Shown: one piece after another, positions 35,176 to 41,781 of the stretch | Position numbering within the stretch: the first letter of the stretch is position 1 | Layout: every line of letters begins with the position of its first letter | Source of the DNA: Cloacibacterium normanense | GTDB lineage: Bacteria; Bacteroidota; Bacteroidia; Flavobacteriales; Weeksellaceae | Direction of reading: 5' to 3' | DNA length: 64,000 nucleotides | NCBI RefSeq assembly: GCF_002943105.1 | Contig: NZ_PTPZ01000001.1 | Coordinates: forward strand, 124,001-188,000 | The notes under the pieces: generated by a model | Database searches by the model: none | Seen by the model: the letters and a program-made list of their open reading frames with translations, nothing else | Told to the model about the DNA's origin: nothing | Translations under genes and position numbers: made by a program

Positions 35176-36138
35176 ATGAAGTTTCTCATTATAATTCCCG
35201 CTCACAACGAAGAAGAAAACATACTTCCGTGTTTAGAATCTCTGAAAAATCAGACGTTTCAGGATTTTAAATGCGTCATTGTGAACGACGGTTCTACCGA
35301 TAAAACCCAAGAAATTGTAGAAGATTTCATTAAAAGTGTCACGCTGAGCGGAGTCGAAGCGTTAAGTTTCAAAGTTTTAAATTTAGAAAAATCTGAACAT
35401 CAACCCGGCGCAAAAGTGGTAAGAACGTTCAACAAAGGCTTAGAAACCGAAAATTTAGAAAATTTTGACGTGGTTTGTAAATTTGATGCTGACATTGTTT
35501 TTCCTTCAAATTATTTAGAAAAAATCAACGAAGTTTACGAGAAAAATCCAAAAGCAGGAATGGTTTCTGGGTTGGTTTATATTAAAAAAGGCTTCGTGAA
35601 CTTCGTTCGTAAACCTTTAGTTTATGCTCAGCCTGACAAAAAAGACTTTACAACTTCACAACTTCACGATTTCACCAATCAAAATAAATGGATTTTTGAA
35701 AATCTGTCTTCTAAAAATCATGTTCGTGGTCCTATAAAATCTTACCGAAAAGAATTATTTTTGAAAATGAATGGTTTGAGAGCGGTTCTTGGTTGGGATA
35801 ATATTGATGTGATGCTTTGCAAAATGCACGGATTTGAAACAGTAACACTTCAAGAACTTTGGGTGAAACATCTTCGTCCAACTGCTTATAAATACAAATC
35901 TCAAAAAGCCCAGAAATTGGGAGAATATTTCTATAATATTGGACTTAATTTTCCTTTGGCTGCTATTTCTTCGGCAAAATCTTCTTTGAAGAATAAATCG
36001 ATTTCTGAGTTTTTTATTACGATGAAATCTTTTTTAAATCAAAAGAATGAAATGATTTTATCCAATGAAGAAATTGCATTTATCAGAAATTTGCGTTGGA
36101 ATGAAATGTTAAAAAAATCACGTAGGGACAAGTCGTGA
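35176..36138 (+). CDS. Family 2 glycosyltransferase with in-frame repeat insertions and a REP-encoded C-terminus
   Basis: A 320-residue GT-A enzyme: LIIIPAHNEEENILPCLESLKNQ, VIVNDGSTDKTQE and the metal site VCKFDADIVFP. Two stretches look inserted: SVTLSGVEALS (about 55-65), encoded by a TGAGC...CGAAG palindromic repeat, and GFVNFVRKPLVYAQPDKK (about 139-156), encoded by a 51-bp element shared with the other glycosyltransferase at 40273. The last five residues RRDKS and the TGA stop come from the left REP of the transposase cassette, so the original C-terminus is altered. Both ends otherwise look intact; activity is uncertain. Confidence 0.82.
   Translation: MKFLIIIPAHNEEENILPCLESLKNQTFQDFKCVIVNDGSTDKTQEIVEDFIKSVTLSGVEALSFKVLNLEKSEHQPGAKVVRTFNKGLETENLENFDVVCKFDADIVFPSNYLEKINEVYEKNPKAGMVSGLVYIKKGFVNFVRKPLVYAQPDKKDFTTSQLHDFTNQNKWIFENLSSKNHVRGPIKSYRKELFLKMNGLRAVLGWDNIDVMLCKMHGFETVTLQELWVKHLRPTAYKYKSQKAQKLGEYFYNIGLNFPLAAISSAKSSLKNKSISEFFITMKSFLNQKNEMILSNEEIAFIRNLRWNEMLKKSRRDKS
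35341..35362. repeat. In-frame TGAGC...CGAAG palindromic repeat inside the GT2 gene
   Basis: ACGCT-GAGCGGAGTCGA-AGCGT: five-base perfect stem. The core CTGAGCGGAGTCGAAG matches, in reverse complement, the elements at 38515-38544 and 39931-39960. Encodes SVTLSGVEA in the host gene. Confidence 0.75.
35590..35640. repeat. 51-bp dispersed repeat, copy 1 (inside GT2)
   Basis: 50 of 51 bases identical to 40273-40323. Ends form GGCT...AGCC, with CTCAG near one end and CTTCG near the other, as in the TGAGC/CGAAG family but with about 27 extra bases between. It is read in the same frame in both host genes. Confidence 0.88.
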
Positions 36139-36161
36139 CTTGTCCAAAATTTCGAAGAAAT
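36122..36161. repeat. Left REP of the RAYT cassette
   Basis: GTAG followed by the palindrome GGACAAGTC-GT-GACTTGTCC (36126-36145), then AAAATTTCGAAGA. The same sequence occurs inverted at 36657-36699. GTAG at the foot of the hairpin is the hallmark of REPs recognised by RAYT transposases. It contains the stop codon of the GT2 gene. Confidence 0.85.
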
Positions 36162-36178
36162 TTTAAATAAAAAGATAT

Positions 36179-36652
36179 ATGCAAGGAAGAAAACGAAATA
36201 GAAAATTAGATTTTGATTATTCGTCAGAAGCCATTTATTTTGTTACAATTTGCACACAAAATAGAGTTCATTATTTTGGAAAAGTAGAAAGTGGTATAAT
36301 GAATTTGAGTAATTTTGGAAAAATCGCTCATGAAAAATGTATTTGGTTAGAAGAACAATATCCTTATTTAGAAATTCATAATTATATAATTATGCCAAAT
36401 CATTTGCATATACTTTTTGAAATCAATAAAAAAGATTATGATTTAAAAATAAAATCTGTTTCGTCTTTAATTGGCGCTTATAAAACAATAGTTTCAAAAG
36501 AAATTCATTTGTTAGGGGATATTTATTTTTCTTGGCAAAGGTCATTTCACGATCATATTGTAAGGTCTGAAAGCAGTTATGAAAATATTTACAATTACAT
36601 TACAAATAATCCTGAAAATTGGGAGAAAGATAAATTTTATGAAAATAATTAA
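36179..36652 (+). CDS. REP-associated tyrosine transposase (RAYT, Y1/HUH family)
   Basis: A 157-residue TnpA_REP-type protein. The HUH-like metal motif is MPNHLHIL (His75, His77), the likely nucleophile is Tyr101 in LIGAYKTIVSK, and the C-terminal WQRSFHDHIVRSESSYENIYNYITNNPENW is diagnostic of RAYTs. An N-terminal RRN/NRKLDFDYSSEAIYFVTICTQNR also fits. All key residues are present, so it may be active on REPs, in which the host gene usually is single-copy and domesticated. It is flanked by REPs at 36126 and 36677. Its last 14 bases overlap the amidohydrolase start. Confidence 0.9.
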   Translation: MQGRKRNRKLDFDYSSEAIYFVTICTQNRVHYFGKVESGIMNLSNFGKIAHEKCIWLEEQYPYLEIHNYIIMPNHLHILFEINKKDYDLKIKSVSSLIGAYKTIVSKEIHLLGDIYFSWQRSFHDHIVRSESSYENIYNYITNNPENWEKDKFYENN

Positions 36653-38387
36653 TCCTACTGAAAATCTTCGATTTTCGGACAAGTCACGACTTGTCCTTAC
36701 CATTATTTCTATATTGTTTTTTAGTGTTTTTTCCGCACAAAAAAAAGCAGATTTAATTGTTTACAATGCTAAAATTTATACTGTAAATCAGAACTTTGAT
36801 GTTGCTGAAGTCATGGCGATTTCCAAAGGAAAAATTGTAGCGATTGGAGGAAAAGAAATTCTAAAAAAATATAAGACTACTCAACAAATTGATGCTCAAG
36901 GAAAGCCCATTTATCCAGGTTTTATAGATGCGCATTGCCATTTTACAGGTTATGCAACAGATCGTTGGAAAAGTGATTTGGTTGGCACTAAATCTTGGGA
37001 AGAAATTGTAGAAAAAATCAAAAAATACAGTGAAACAGCTCCTAAATTTTGGTTGTACGGAAGAGGTTGGGATCAAAATGATTGGGCGGTAAAAGAATAT
37101 CCAACCAAAGAAAAATTAGATGAATTGTTTCCTAATCGTCCGGTTTATTTAAAAAGAGTGGATGGTCACGCTGCCATTGCCAATCAAAAAGCTTTGGATT
37201 TGGCCAAAATTACAACCGAAACTAAAATTTTGGGTGGAGATATTGAACAAAAAAACGGAAAATTAACCGGAATTTTAGTTGATAATGCGATGGATTTGGT
37301 AGAAAAAGTGATTCCAGAGATTGAAGATGATTTGGCGATACAATATTTTGGGGAGTTGCAAAAAGAATGCTTTGCTTTTGGTTTAACGTCGCTTCATGAT
37401 TGCGGGATTTCTGAGCATACTTTGTCGCTTTTAGAAAAATCTCAGAAGCAAAATGTGTTGAAAATGAATGTTTTTGCACTTTTAAGTGACAATCCTGAAT
37501 ATTACGAAAAATGGACTAAAAAAGGTCGATACACGAACGGAAAAATCACAGTTGGCGGTTTTAAAGTTTATGCAGATGGAGCTTTGGGAAGTAGAGGTGC
37601 TTGTTTACTAAGCGATTATCACGATAAACCGAAATGGAGAGGTTTTCTATTAAGCGAAAAATCTCACTTTGAAAATTTAGCTAAAAAATTGGTTAAGAGT
37701 GACTTGCAAATGTGTACTCACGCAATTGGTGATTCTGCGAATAGAGAAATTCTGAAAATTTATGGTGATGTTCTAAAAGGTAAAAACGATAAAAGATGGA
37801 GAATAGAACATGCACAAATTGTAAATCCAAATGATTTTCAATATTTTGGAAAATATAATATTGTTCCGTCTGTTCAGCCAACTCACGCTACTTCTGATAT
37901 GTATTGGGCGGAAGAAAGATTGGGAAGTGAGCGCATCAAAACAGCGTATGCTTATCAAGATTTGTTGAAACAAAACGGTTGGATTGCTTTGGGAACCGAT
38001 TTTCCAGTGGAAGACATTAATCCGTTTAAAACATTTTTAGCAGCAGTTGCCAGAAAAGATGCACAGAATTATCCTGAAAATGGTTTTCAGAAAGAGAATG
38101 CTTTAACCAGAGAACAAACCTTGCGTGGAATGACAATTTGGGCAGCAAAATCTGTATTTCAAGAGAAAGAAAGAGGAAGTTTAGAAGTAGGAAAAAATGC
38201 GGATTTTATTATTTTGAATCAAGATTTAATGAATGTTGATGAGAAAGATATTTTGAAAACGAATGTTTTGGAAACTTGGGTTGATGGAACGAAAACCTAT
38301 TATAATCAAAAGTATTTCGACGATTTAGCCAAGAAATTGTCTGGCAGAGCTGTAAGTTTAGATATTATTGAAGCTAAAGCAAAATAA
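36639..38387 (+). CDS. Exported amidohydrolase (YtcJ-like) with REP-encoded N-terminus
   Basis: About 582 residues from ATG 36639. The metal-dependent amidohydrolase domain begins ADLIVYNAKIYTVN; metal motifs include GFIDAHCHF, and later LTSLHDCG, CTHAIGDSANRE, RRIEHAQIV and LGTDFPVEDINPF, fitting the YtcJ subgroup. The signal peptide core is LTIISILFFSVFSA followed by QKK. The 19 residues ahead of it, including SDKSRLV, are encoded by the RAYT 3' end and the right REP; no ATG, GTG or TTG in frame exists after the REP. The original start has thus been replaced. Substrate unknown. Confidence 0.82.
   Translation: MKIINPTENLRFSDKSRLVLTIISILFFSVFSAQKKADLIVYNAKIYTVNQNFDVAEVMAISKGKIVAIGGKEILKKYKTTQQIDAQGKPIYPGFIDAHCHFTGYATDRWKSDLVGTKSWEEIVEKIKKYSETAPKFWLYGRGWDQNDWAVKEYPTKEKLDELFPNRPVYLKRVDGHAAIANQKALDLAKITTETKILGGDIEQKNGKLTGILVDNAMDLVEKVIPEIEDDLAIQYFGELQKECFAFGLTSLHDCGISEHTLSLLEKSQKQNVLKMNVFALLSDNPEYYEKWTKKGRYTNGKITVGGFKVYADGALGSRGACLLSDYHDKPKWRGFLLSEKSHFENLAKKLVKSDLQMCTHAIGDSANREILKIYGDVLKGKNDKRWRIEHAQIVNPNDFQYFGKYNIVPSVQPTHATSDMYWAEERLGSERIKTAYAYQDLLKQNGWIALGTDFPVEDINPFKTFLAAVARKDAQNYPENGFQKENALTREQTLRGMTIWAAKSVFQEKERGSLEVGKNADFIILNQDLMNVDEKDILKTNVLETWVDGTKTYYNQKYFDDLAKKLSGRAVSLDIIEAKAK
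36657..36699. repeat. Right REP of the RAYT cassette, inside the amidohydrolase gene
   Basis: GGACAAGTC-AC-GACTTGTCC at 36677-36696 followed by TTAC (GTAA on the other strand); preceded by TCTTCGATTTTC. It is the inverse of the left REP, and its bases are read as SDKSRLVL. Confidence 0.85.
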
Positions 38388-38400
38388 ATAAATTCCTGAA

Positions 38401-38546
38401 TTGAAAAAAATCGCATACATAGAACTGGATACTCACGCTGAAATTGCGCTGAATTTTATGGAATTAATGAATGATTCCAAAGCATTTTCTGTGGATTATT
38501 ATTTCAGCGAAAAAATTCTGAGATTCTTAGGCTTCGCTCAGAATGA
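38401..38546. repeat. 146-bp direct repeat, copy 1
   Basis: Three mismatches to 39817-39962. The two copies flank the AT-rich gene at 38688 and would allow its loss by recombination. Confidence 0.88.
38515..38544. repeat. Palindromic repeat ATTCTGAG...CTCAGAAT in the broken copy
   Basis: Eight-base perfect stem with a 14-base loop containing CTTAGGCTTCG. Same family as 39931-39960 and 35341-35362. Confidence 0.75.
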
Positions 38547-38687
38547 TGACAGGAATAAGAATCTCAACTGTTTTATAAACGAAATTTTCTTCAAATTTGG
38601 AAAACGAAACTTTCACAATAGTTATTCTAGGAATGGCTTCGCAGAAAAGTAGAAATTATAAAAAGTTTTTGAATTAAAAAATAAACA

Positions 38688-39812
38688 ATGAAATATCTTT
38701 TTTCAATTTTCATTTTGATTTCATTTTGTGTTAAATCTCAAAAATTTCAAGACACTATTATTGGTAATCCTAAATATGTAAGAGAATATGTTTCTTTTTT
38801 AACAGAAAAACAAAATCCTCAGTTTTTATATAATAGTGATTATGGGCACGAAGGATTTTTAGGAAATGAGTTTACTAAGAAAGAATTTAAAGAAATTTGG
38901 TTCAATTATGACTTTGTGTATTATATTAATTATGAAAAGTTTTATAAAAAAATAAATAATTCTTTACTAATCAAGGAAAATTGGTTTTACAAAGATCATT
39001 CTTTTTTGGCAAGTTTTTCAAAAGAATTTTATAATGGTAAATTAACAAAATTGGTCCTTGATTCAAGTGCAGTAAATAGATATAAAACTATTTTTATAAA
39101 TTATAAAAATAGAAATCCCAAACAAATAAGATTAATGAAATTTTCTAAGACAAAAGATTACAATACAAGAAAATATTTTTTCAAAAAAAATCAATTAAAA
39201 AAAATTTCAAGATATGTTAATGGAAGAAAACAATATGACAGTGTTTTTGTTTATGATAAAAAAAATCTTGTTGAAGAATATGTCTTACATAAAAGAAAAT
39301 GGAAAAATATAGATAATAATCAAAGATGTTTTTGTGAAGATCCTGTCGGGGTAAAAGAAATGATTAAGAAAAATTATTTTGATGAAAAAAATAATTTGAT
39401 TAAGGTTGAAAATTATAAATTAAGTGAGGATAATACTAATTATTTGAATTCTAAAGTTGAATATAAATACGATGATAATAAATTAATTTCCAAACAAGAT
39501 TTTTGGAGAGATTGGAATTCTGCATTAAATAAAACAGAATTAAAAAAAGGAACAAAAACAATTTATGAATATAAGTTTGGTAAACTTTTAAAAAAACTAA
39601 GTTATACAGATAATCAATCTTTAAATATGAGTACAACCTATTATTATGATGATAATGATAATATTTCAAAAATAGAGTTTTTTGATAATGAAAATTGCTT
39701 TGAAGTTACATTCAGATATAGATTTGATGAAAATAATAATTGGATAGAAATAATAAAGAATGTAAACGGAAAAGATTTATATATGTGGAAAAGAGAAATA
39801 GAATATCATTAA
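38688..39812 (+). CDS. AT-rich exported protein with YD-like repeats, function unknown
   Basis: A 374-residue protein with signal peptide MKYLFSIFILISFCVKSQ. The C-terminal half holds degenerate Tyr/Asp-rich repeats (YFDEKNNLIKVENY, YKYDDNKLISKQDF, YEYKFGKLLKKLSY, YYYDDNDNISKIEFFD, YRFDENNNWIEI), recalling RHS/YD repeats or the repeats of small Bacteroidota surface proteins. The front half is not recognised. Base use is markedly more AT-rich than its neighbours. It lies between two near-identical 146-bp repeats, so it is probably a recent insertion. Confidence 0.62.
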   Translation: MKYLFSIFILISFCVKSQKFQDTIIGNPKYVREYVSFLTEKQNPQFLYNSDYGHEGFLGNEFTKKEFKEIWFNYDFVYYINYEKFYKKINNSLLIKENWFYKDHSFLASFSKEFYNGKLTKLVLDSSAVNRYKTIFINYKNRNPKQIRLMKFSKTKDYNTRKYFFKKNQLKKISRYVNGRKQYDSVFVYDKKNLVEEYVLHKRKWKNIDNNQRCFCEDPVGVKEMIKKNYFDEKNNLIKVENYKLSEDNTNYLNSKVEYKYDDNKLISKQDFWRDWNSALNKTELKKGTKTIYEYKFGKLLKKLSYTDNQSLNMSTTYYYDDNDNISKIEFFDNENCFEVTFRYRFDENNNWIEIIKNVNGKDLYMWKREIEYH

Positions 39813-39816
39813 AATT

Positions 39817-39962
39817 TTGAAAAAAATCGCATACATAGAACTCGATACTCACGCTGAAATTGCGCTGAATTTTATGGAATTAATGAATGATTCCAAAGCA
39901 TTTTCTGTGGATTATTATTTCAGCGAAAAGATTCTGAGATTCTTCGGCTTCGCTCAGAATGA
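39817..39962. repeat. 146-bp direct repeat, copy 2
   Basis: 5' end of the intact glycosyltransferase; partner of 38401-38546. Confidence 0.88.
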
Positions 39963-40890
39963 CAAATTGCCTGAAAATATCAAAAAGGCAACTCCAGAAA
40001 ACCTTATCCAACAACTATCAACCGACAACTATCAACTCATTATCATCGGAACTGTTCATCGCTATTTCAATGTTTTTGAGAAAGTTGCAGAGAAATTTAA
40101 TACTTCCATTATTTGTCATAATTTGAATTTTGTGAAGGCTTTAAACTTTGATTTGTTGACTTCTATTTTCAAAGAAGATTTTCAATATCGATTAAAACTA
40201 TTGTTGAAAGAAGGTTTATTGAGGAAGTCAAAAGTTTACAAAAAAGCAAAAAATCTTTTGGTTTTAGATCAAGGCTTCGAGAACTTCGTTCGTAAACCTT
40301 TAGTTTATGCTCAGCCTGACAAATATAAATTCTTACCGATTTTTTACACCAAATTTTTAGAAAAACCAAATAATCCAATATTCACAATAGTCATTCCAGG
40401 TGCGGTTTCGCAGAAGAGAAGAAATTATGAAAGAGTTTTGAAATCAATTAAAATTTTTCATTTTCCTTTAGAAATTATATTCCTTGGAAAAGCACAAGGA
40501 AAAGAATTGGAAATGCTTCAAGATTTTGAACAATCAAAACCAGAAAATATTTCAATAAAATATTTCACAGAAAAGGTTCCACAAGATGTTTTTGATGATT
40601 ATATGCAAAAAGCAGATGTTTTGTGGTGCCCAATTCAACAGGAAACGGAATTTTTCAGTCAAAAAGAAATTTACGGCTTTACCAAAATGAGTGGAAACAT
40701 TGGCGATGCTGTTAAATTCGGAAAATTGGCGGTTTTTCCAGAAAATTATCCTTCGAAATATTCTTTTATTATTCCAGAAAAAGGAAGTCTAGGAGATTTT
40801 CTATTTACCAAAAAAGATATAGATTTTTCAGAATTCAGCAAAGAAAAAGTCTTACAAGAACTAGAAAAAACTATTTTTGCACTCTTATAA
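39817..40890 (+). CDS. Probable glycosyltransferase with in-frame repeat insertions
   Basis: A 357-residue protein starting with TTG (MKKIAYIELDTHAEIALNF); no ATG is placed better, and the broken copy at 38401 also begins TTG. The overall pattern fits a GT-B glycosyltransferase: FTIVIPGAVSQKRRNYERVL at the domain junction and PQDVFDDYMQKADVLWCPI, MSGNIGDAVKFGKLAVFPENYP in the donor-binding half. Two segments come from repeats: ILRFFGFAQND (about 40-50) and GFENFVRKPLVYAQPDK (about 153-169). It overlaps no neighbour and is followed by the FkbM gene seven bases on. Confidence 0.65.
   Translation: MKKIAYIELDTHAEIALNFMELMNDSKAFSVDYYFSEKILRFFGFAQNDKLPENIKKATPENLIQQLSTDNYQLIIIGTVHRYFNVFEKVAEKFNTSIICHNLNFVKALNFDLLTSIFKEDFQYRLKLLLKEGLLRKSKVYKKAKNLLVLDQGFENFVRKPLVYAQPDKYKFLPIFYTKFLEKPNNPIFTIVIPGAVSQKRRNYERVLKSIKIFHFPLEIIFLGKAQGKELEMLQDFEQSKPENISIKYFTEKVPQDVFDDYMQKADVLWCPIQQETEFFSQKEIYGFTKMSGNIGDAVKFGKLAVFPENYPSKYSFIIPEKGSLGDFLFTKKDIDFSEFSKEKVLQELEKTIFALL
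39931..39960. repeat. In-frame palindromic repeat ATTCTGAG...CTCAGAAT
   Basis: Perfect eight-base stem, loop ATTCTTCGGCTTCG. Read as ILRFFGFAQN in the host gene. The reverse complement contains CTGAGCGAAGCCGAAG, differing at two positions from 35344-35359. Confidence 0.8.
40273..40323. repeat. 51-bp dispersed repeat, copy 2
   Basis: One mismatch to 35590-35640 and the same reading frame, although the host proteins are of different fold families. Confidence 0.88.
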
Positions 40891-40897
40891 TTCATTC

Positions 40898-41692
40898 ATG
40901 AAATTCTATCAACTTCTCACAGAAGCGTCACAATATATCATTCCTCAGTTGTACAAACAGAGGTTTTTTAAGAAACAGAATCAACTTTCCCGCGAAAATA
41001 TTATTTCCAGAAAAGTAGAACCAGAATTGCTTTGGTTGACCGAATTTCTTCCGAAAGATGCTGTTTTTATAGATGTTGGCGCAAACGTGGGACATTTTAT
41101 TTATCAATTAGAATATCATCTTTTTCCTCAAAATATTTATGCTTTTGAACCGAATAAATCTTTGAACAGAAGATTGAAAAGGCTATTTCCGAAGGTTAAA
41201 CTGTTTTCGGTGGCTTTGTCAGACGAAAACACGGTTGCAGAATTTAAAATTCCAGTTTTGAAAGGCGAAAAAGTAAATTCCAGAGGAACTTTGCAGACCG
41301 ATTTCAGAGAAGAAAATGAAGAAAAAACCATTATTCAAAAGGTGAAAGTGGTAAAACTAGATGATTTTAACCCAATTCAAAAATTAGAAAAAGTAGATTT
41401 CATCAAAATAGATGTAGAAGGAAACGAGATGAAAACGCTTTTCGGAGCAAAGGAAACAATTTTGAAATTTAAACCAACGGTAATGGTAGAAATAGAACAG
41501 CGCCATCACCAAGAACCTGTTTGGAATTTAATTTCCGAAGTGGAAAATTGGGGTTTCGAAGCATATTATTTAGAGAGAAATACTTTTGAATTGAAAAGAT
41601 TGACAGAAGAGTTTATCAAATCTCAAAATGCTATCTTTGTAAAAGATTATGAAAATTACATTAACAATATTATATTTATTGTAAAATCGTAA
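40898..41692 (+). CDS. FkbM-family SAM-dependent methyltransferase
   Basis: A 264-residue protein from ATG 40898 (MKFYQLLTEASQYI); seven codons upstream from a TTG are less likely. SAM-binding VFIDVGANVGHFIYQLE (about 49-65), AFEPNKSLNRRLK and KVDFIKIDVEGNEMKTL define the FkbM fold. Such enzymes methylate hydroxyl groups of sugars in surface glycans. It sits between a glycosyltransferase and a flippase, consistent with that role. Confidence 0.88.
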   Translation: MKFYQLLTEASQYIIPQLYKQRFFKKQNQLSRENIISRKVEPELLWLTEFLPKDAVFIDVGANVGHFIYQLEYHLFPQNIYAFEPNKSLNRRLKRLFPKVKLFSVALSDENTVAEFKIPVLKGEKVNSRGTLQTDFREENEEKTIIQKVKVVKLDDFNPIQKLEKVDFIKIDVEGNEMKTLFGAKETILKFKPTVMVEIEQRHHQEPVWNLISEVENWGFEAYYLERNTFELKRLTEEFIKSQNAIFVKDYENYINNIIFIVKS

Positions 41693-41781
41693 AGTTGTAA
41701 AATGGTTAAGATGTTTTTCCGACTCAATTATTTTACAGTTTCACGACTTTACAAATCAACAAGTCAACAACTTAAAAAAGA

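Larger units (their letters stand above)
36122..36699. mobile_element. RAYT-REP element: transposase gene bracketed by inverted REPs
   Basis: A compact 578-bp unit consisting of a left REP, a 157-codon REP-associated tyrosine transposase and a right REP in inverse orientation. It sits between, and extends into, the ends of two unrelated genes. No target duplication is seen, as expected for HUH-type single-strand transposition. Confidence 0.8.
38401..38690 (+). pseudogene. Broken copy of the downstream glycosyltransferase gene
   Basis: The first 146 bases (38401-38546) match the start of the intact gene at 39817-39962 with three mismatches, including the TTG start and MKKIAYIELDTHAEIALNF. After the CAGAATGA repeat the match stops. 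A second, older-looking match (about 80%) links 38611-38680 with 40381-40450 (TTCACAATAG...AGAAATTAT). So about 400 bp are missing and an early stop gives at most 83 codons. It is a remnant, unlikely to make a functional enzyme. Confidence 0.82.

Noticed and set aside
38401-39962. Direct repeats as target duplications of an insertion sequence
   Set aside because: 146 bp is far too long for a target duplication and no transposase lies between the copies.
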